Origin: Bacterioplanoides pacificum
GTDB lineage: Bacteria > Pseudomonadota > Gammaproteobacteria > Pseudomonadales > Oceanobacteraceae
Assembly (NCBI RefSeq): GCF_042648445.1
Contig: NZ_JBHRYB010000005.1
Location: 248,001 to 312,000 of the forward strand
DNA: 64,000 bases
Direction of reading: 5' to 3'
Part shown: in pieces, positions 63,290-64,000 of the stretch
Layout of the letters: every line of letters starts with the position of its first letter
Numbering within the stretch: the first letter of the stretch is position 1
Notes under the pieces: generated by a model
The model's input: the letters and a program-made list of their open reading frames with translations, nothing else
What the model was told of the DNA's origin: nothing
The model's database searches: none
Translations under genes and position numbers: made by a program

Positions 63290-63811
63290 ATGAAATCTGT
63301 GTTATCGGCGTGTTGCACGCTGTTCAGTGCCGTCCTGCTGCTGGCGTTAACTGCCTGCAGCTCAGCGCCAACGGCGCCTGCGGCCAGTTATCGCGCACAC
63401 TACAGCGAACCGGCCAAAGCAGTGCTCAGTGATAGCGCGGCGGCAAAACAACAATTATTTCTGCAGTATCAGCAATGGCAGGGGACTCCCCACCGTATGG
63501 GTGGCCTGACAGAGCAGGGGGTGGATTGCTCCGGTTTTGTTTACCGCACCTTTCAGGATCGCTTTGGTATCAGTCTGCCGCGCACCACCGCACGTCAGTC
63601 GCTGACCGGCGATGTCATAACGCGCGAGCAGTTACGCGCCGGCGATCTGGTGTTTTTTAAAACCGGCAGTAAATTACGCCACGTGGGTATTTATCTGGAA
63701 AACAGCCGCTTTATGCACGTCTCCAGTAAACGTGGTGTGATGATTTCCGGCCTCGACGATTATTACTGGAAAGACAAATTCTGGCACGCGCGGCGCATTG
63801 AAGCACGCTGA
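63290..63811 (+). CDS. NlpC/P60 lipoprotein endopeptidase
   Basis: 173 residues. Lipobox LLALTAC (Cys about 23), then NlpC/P60 domain with catalytic Cys in VDCSGFVYRTF and His in LRHVGIYL, and MHVSSKRGVMIS. Cuts peptidoglycan stem peptides in the envelope. No SH3 domain. Ser after Cys suits the outer membrane. Confidence 0.93.
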   Translation: MKSVLSACCTLFSAVLLLALTACSSAPTAPAASYRAHYSEPAKAVLSDSAAAKQQLFLQYQQWQGTPHRMGGLTEQGVDCSGFVYRTFQDRFGISLPRTTARQSLTGDVITREQLRAGDLVFFKTGSKLRHVGIYLENSRFMHVSSKRGVMISGLDDYYWKDKFWHARRIEAR

Positions 63812-63827
63812 ATCACGGAGTCGTTTT

Positions 63828-64000
63828 ATGTCAACACTCAGGCTGGTGCCGCAACATAAAGGTGATGATGATGCCTGCGCTAATCTGCAGCAGGCTTCGG
63901 ATGAGGACATTCAGCCACTGTTATGGCCGCTGCTGGAATGCCTGCAAGATATTAACTGGCCGATTGCTGCGCCGGTACTGGAGCGGCTGTTGCGCTATCG
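63828..64000 (+). CDS. DUF5071 family protein (cut by window edge)
   Basis: 57 residues seen, ATG at 63828 with CGGAG upstream. Starts MSTLRLVPQHKGDDDAC, with EDIQPLLWPLLECLQDINWP and VLERLLRY, the DUF5071 pattern (a HEAT-like helical repeat). 3' end outside the window. Confidence 0.75.
   Translation, partial: MSTLRLVPQHKGDDDACANLQQASDEDIQPLLWPLLECLQDINWPIAAPVLERLLRY

Overview
The window is ordinary chromosomal DNA of a marine-type gammaproteobacterium. Gene content (AraC regulators of the OruR type, several hotdog-fold thioesterases and dehydratases, a DUF1329/YCF48/RND export trio, glucosylglycerate-type osmolyte genes, rmf, rlmL, YeaC, DUF1853, DUF2835) resembles Oceanospirillales-like hydrocarbon or lipid degraders such as the Thalassolituus/Oceanobacter/Marinobacter group; the genus is an inference. 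No phage, transposase, integrase or CRISPR array is visible.

Layout. (1) 1-3411, minus strand: a D-glycerate kinase, HAD-IIB phosphatase and GT81 glucosyl-3-phosphoglycerate synthase operon, a likely glucosylglycerate osmolyte pathway, followed by a truncated DnaJ-related gene. (2) 3641-8538: a stand-alone prephenate dehydratase, an Fe-dependent alcohol dehydrogenase, a GH13 alpha-glucosidase and an AraC regulator. (3) 8618-10594: a three-gene signalling operon, CheY-like receiver, CheC-like phosphatase and PAS-GGDEF protein whose GGDEF motif is degenerate. (4) 10677-18830: acyl-CoA thioesterases, aldo/keto reductase, dGTPase, hydrolases, signal peptidase I and a glutaredoxin-like protein. 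(5) 18966-21749: an M6-type secreted metalloprotease with a GlyGly-CTERM tail immediately followed by a rhombosortase. (6) 21783-26189: two more AraC regulators, an outer-membrane barrel and a MaoC dehydratase. (7) 26337-38524: small proteins, ComEA-like protein, topoisomerase I, D-cysteine desulfhydrase-like enzyme, NAD kinase, a phosphoesterase and a GlpG-like rhomboid that has lost its catalytic serine. (8) 38564-48820: YeaC, DUF2797, aminopeptidase N, and the DUF1329-YCF48-RND envelope trio with a following AraC regulator. (9) 48863-50240: a 26-residue acidic microprotein gene and a minus-strand operon of three tandem tRNA-Val/tRNA-Asp pairs with a clear promoter. (10) 50418-64000: an RND efflux pump with its adaptor, Uup, DUF2835, a lipoprotein, PyrD, RMF, RlmL, an NlpC/P60 lipoprotein and the start of a DUF5071 gene.

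Most genes are housekeeping. The points that deserve a second look are the protease/rhombosortase pair, the serine-less rhomboid, the receiver-CheC-degenerate GGDEF operon, the osmolyte operon, the two very small genes not normally annotated (44 and 26 residues), and the structure of the duplicated tRNA array with a stray copy of the tRNA-Asp 3' end beside it.
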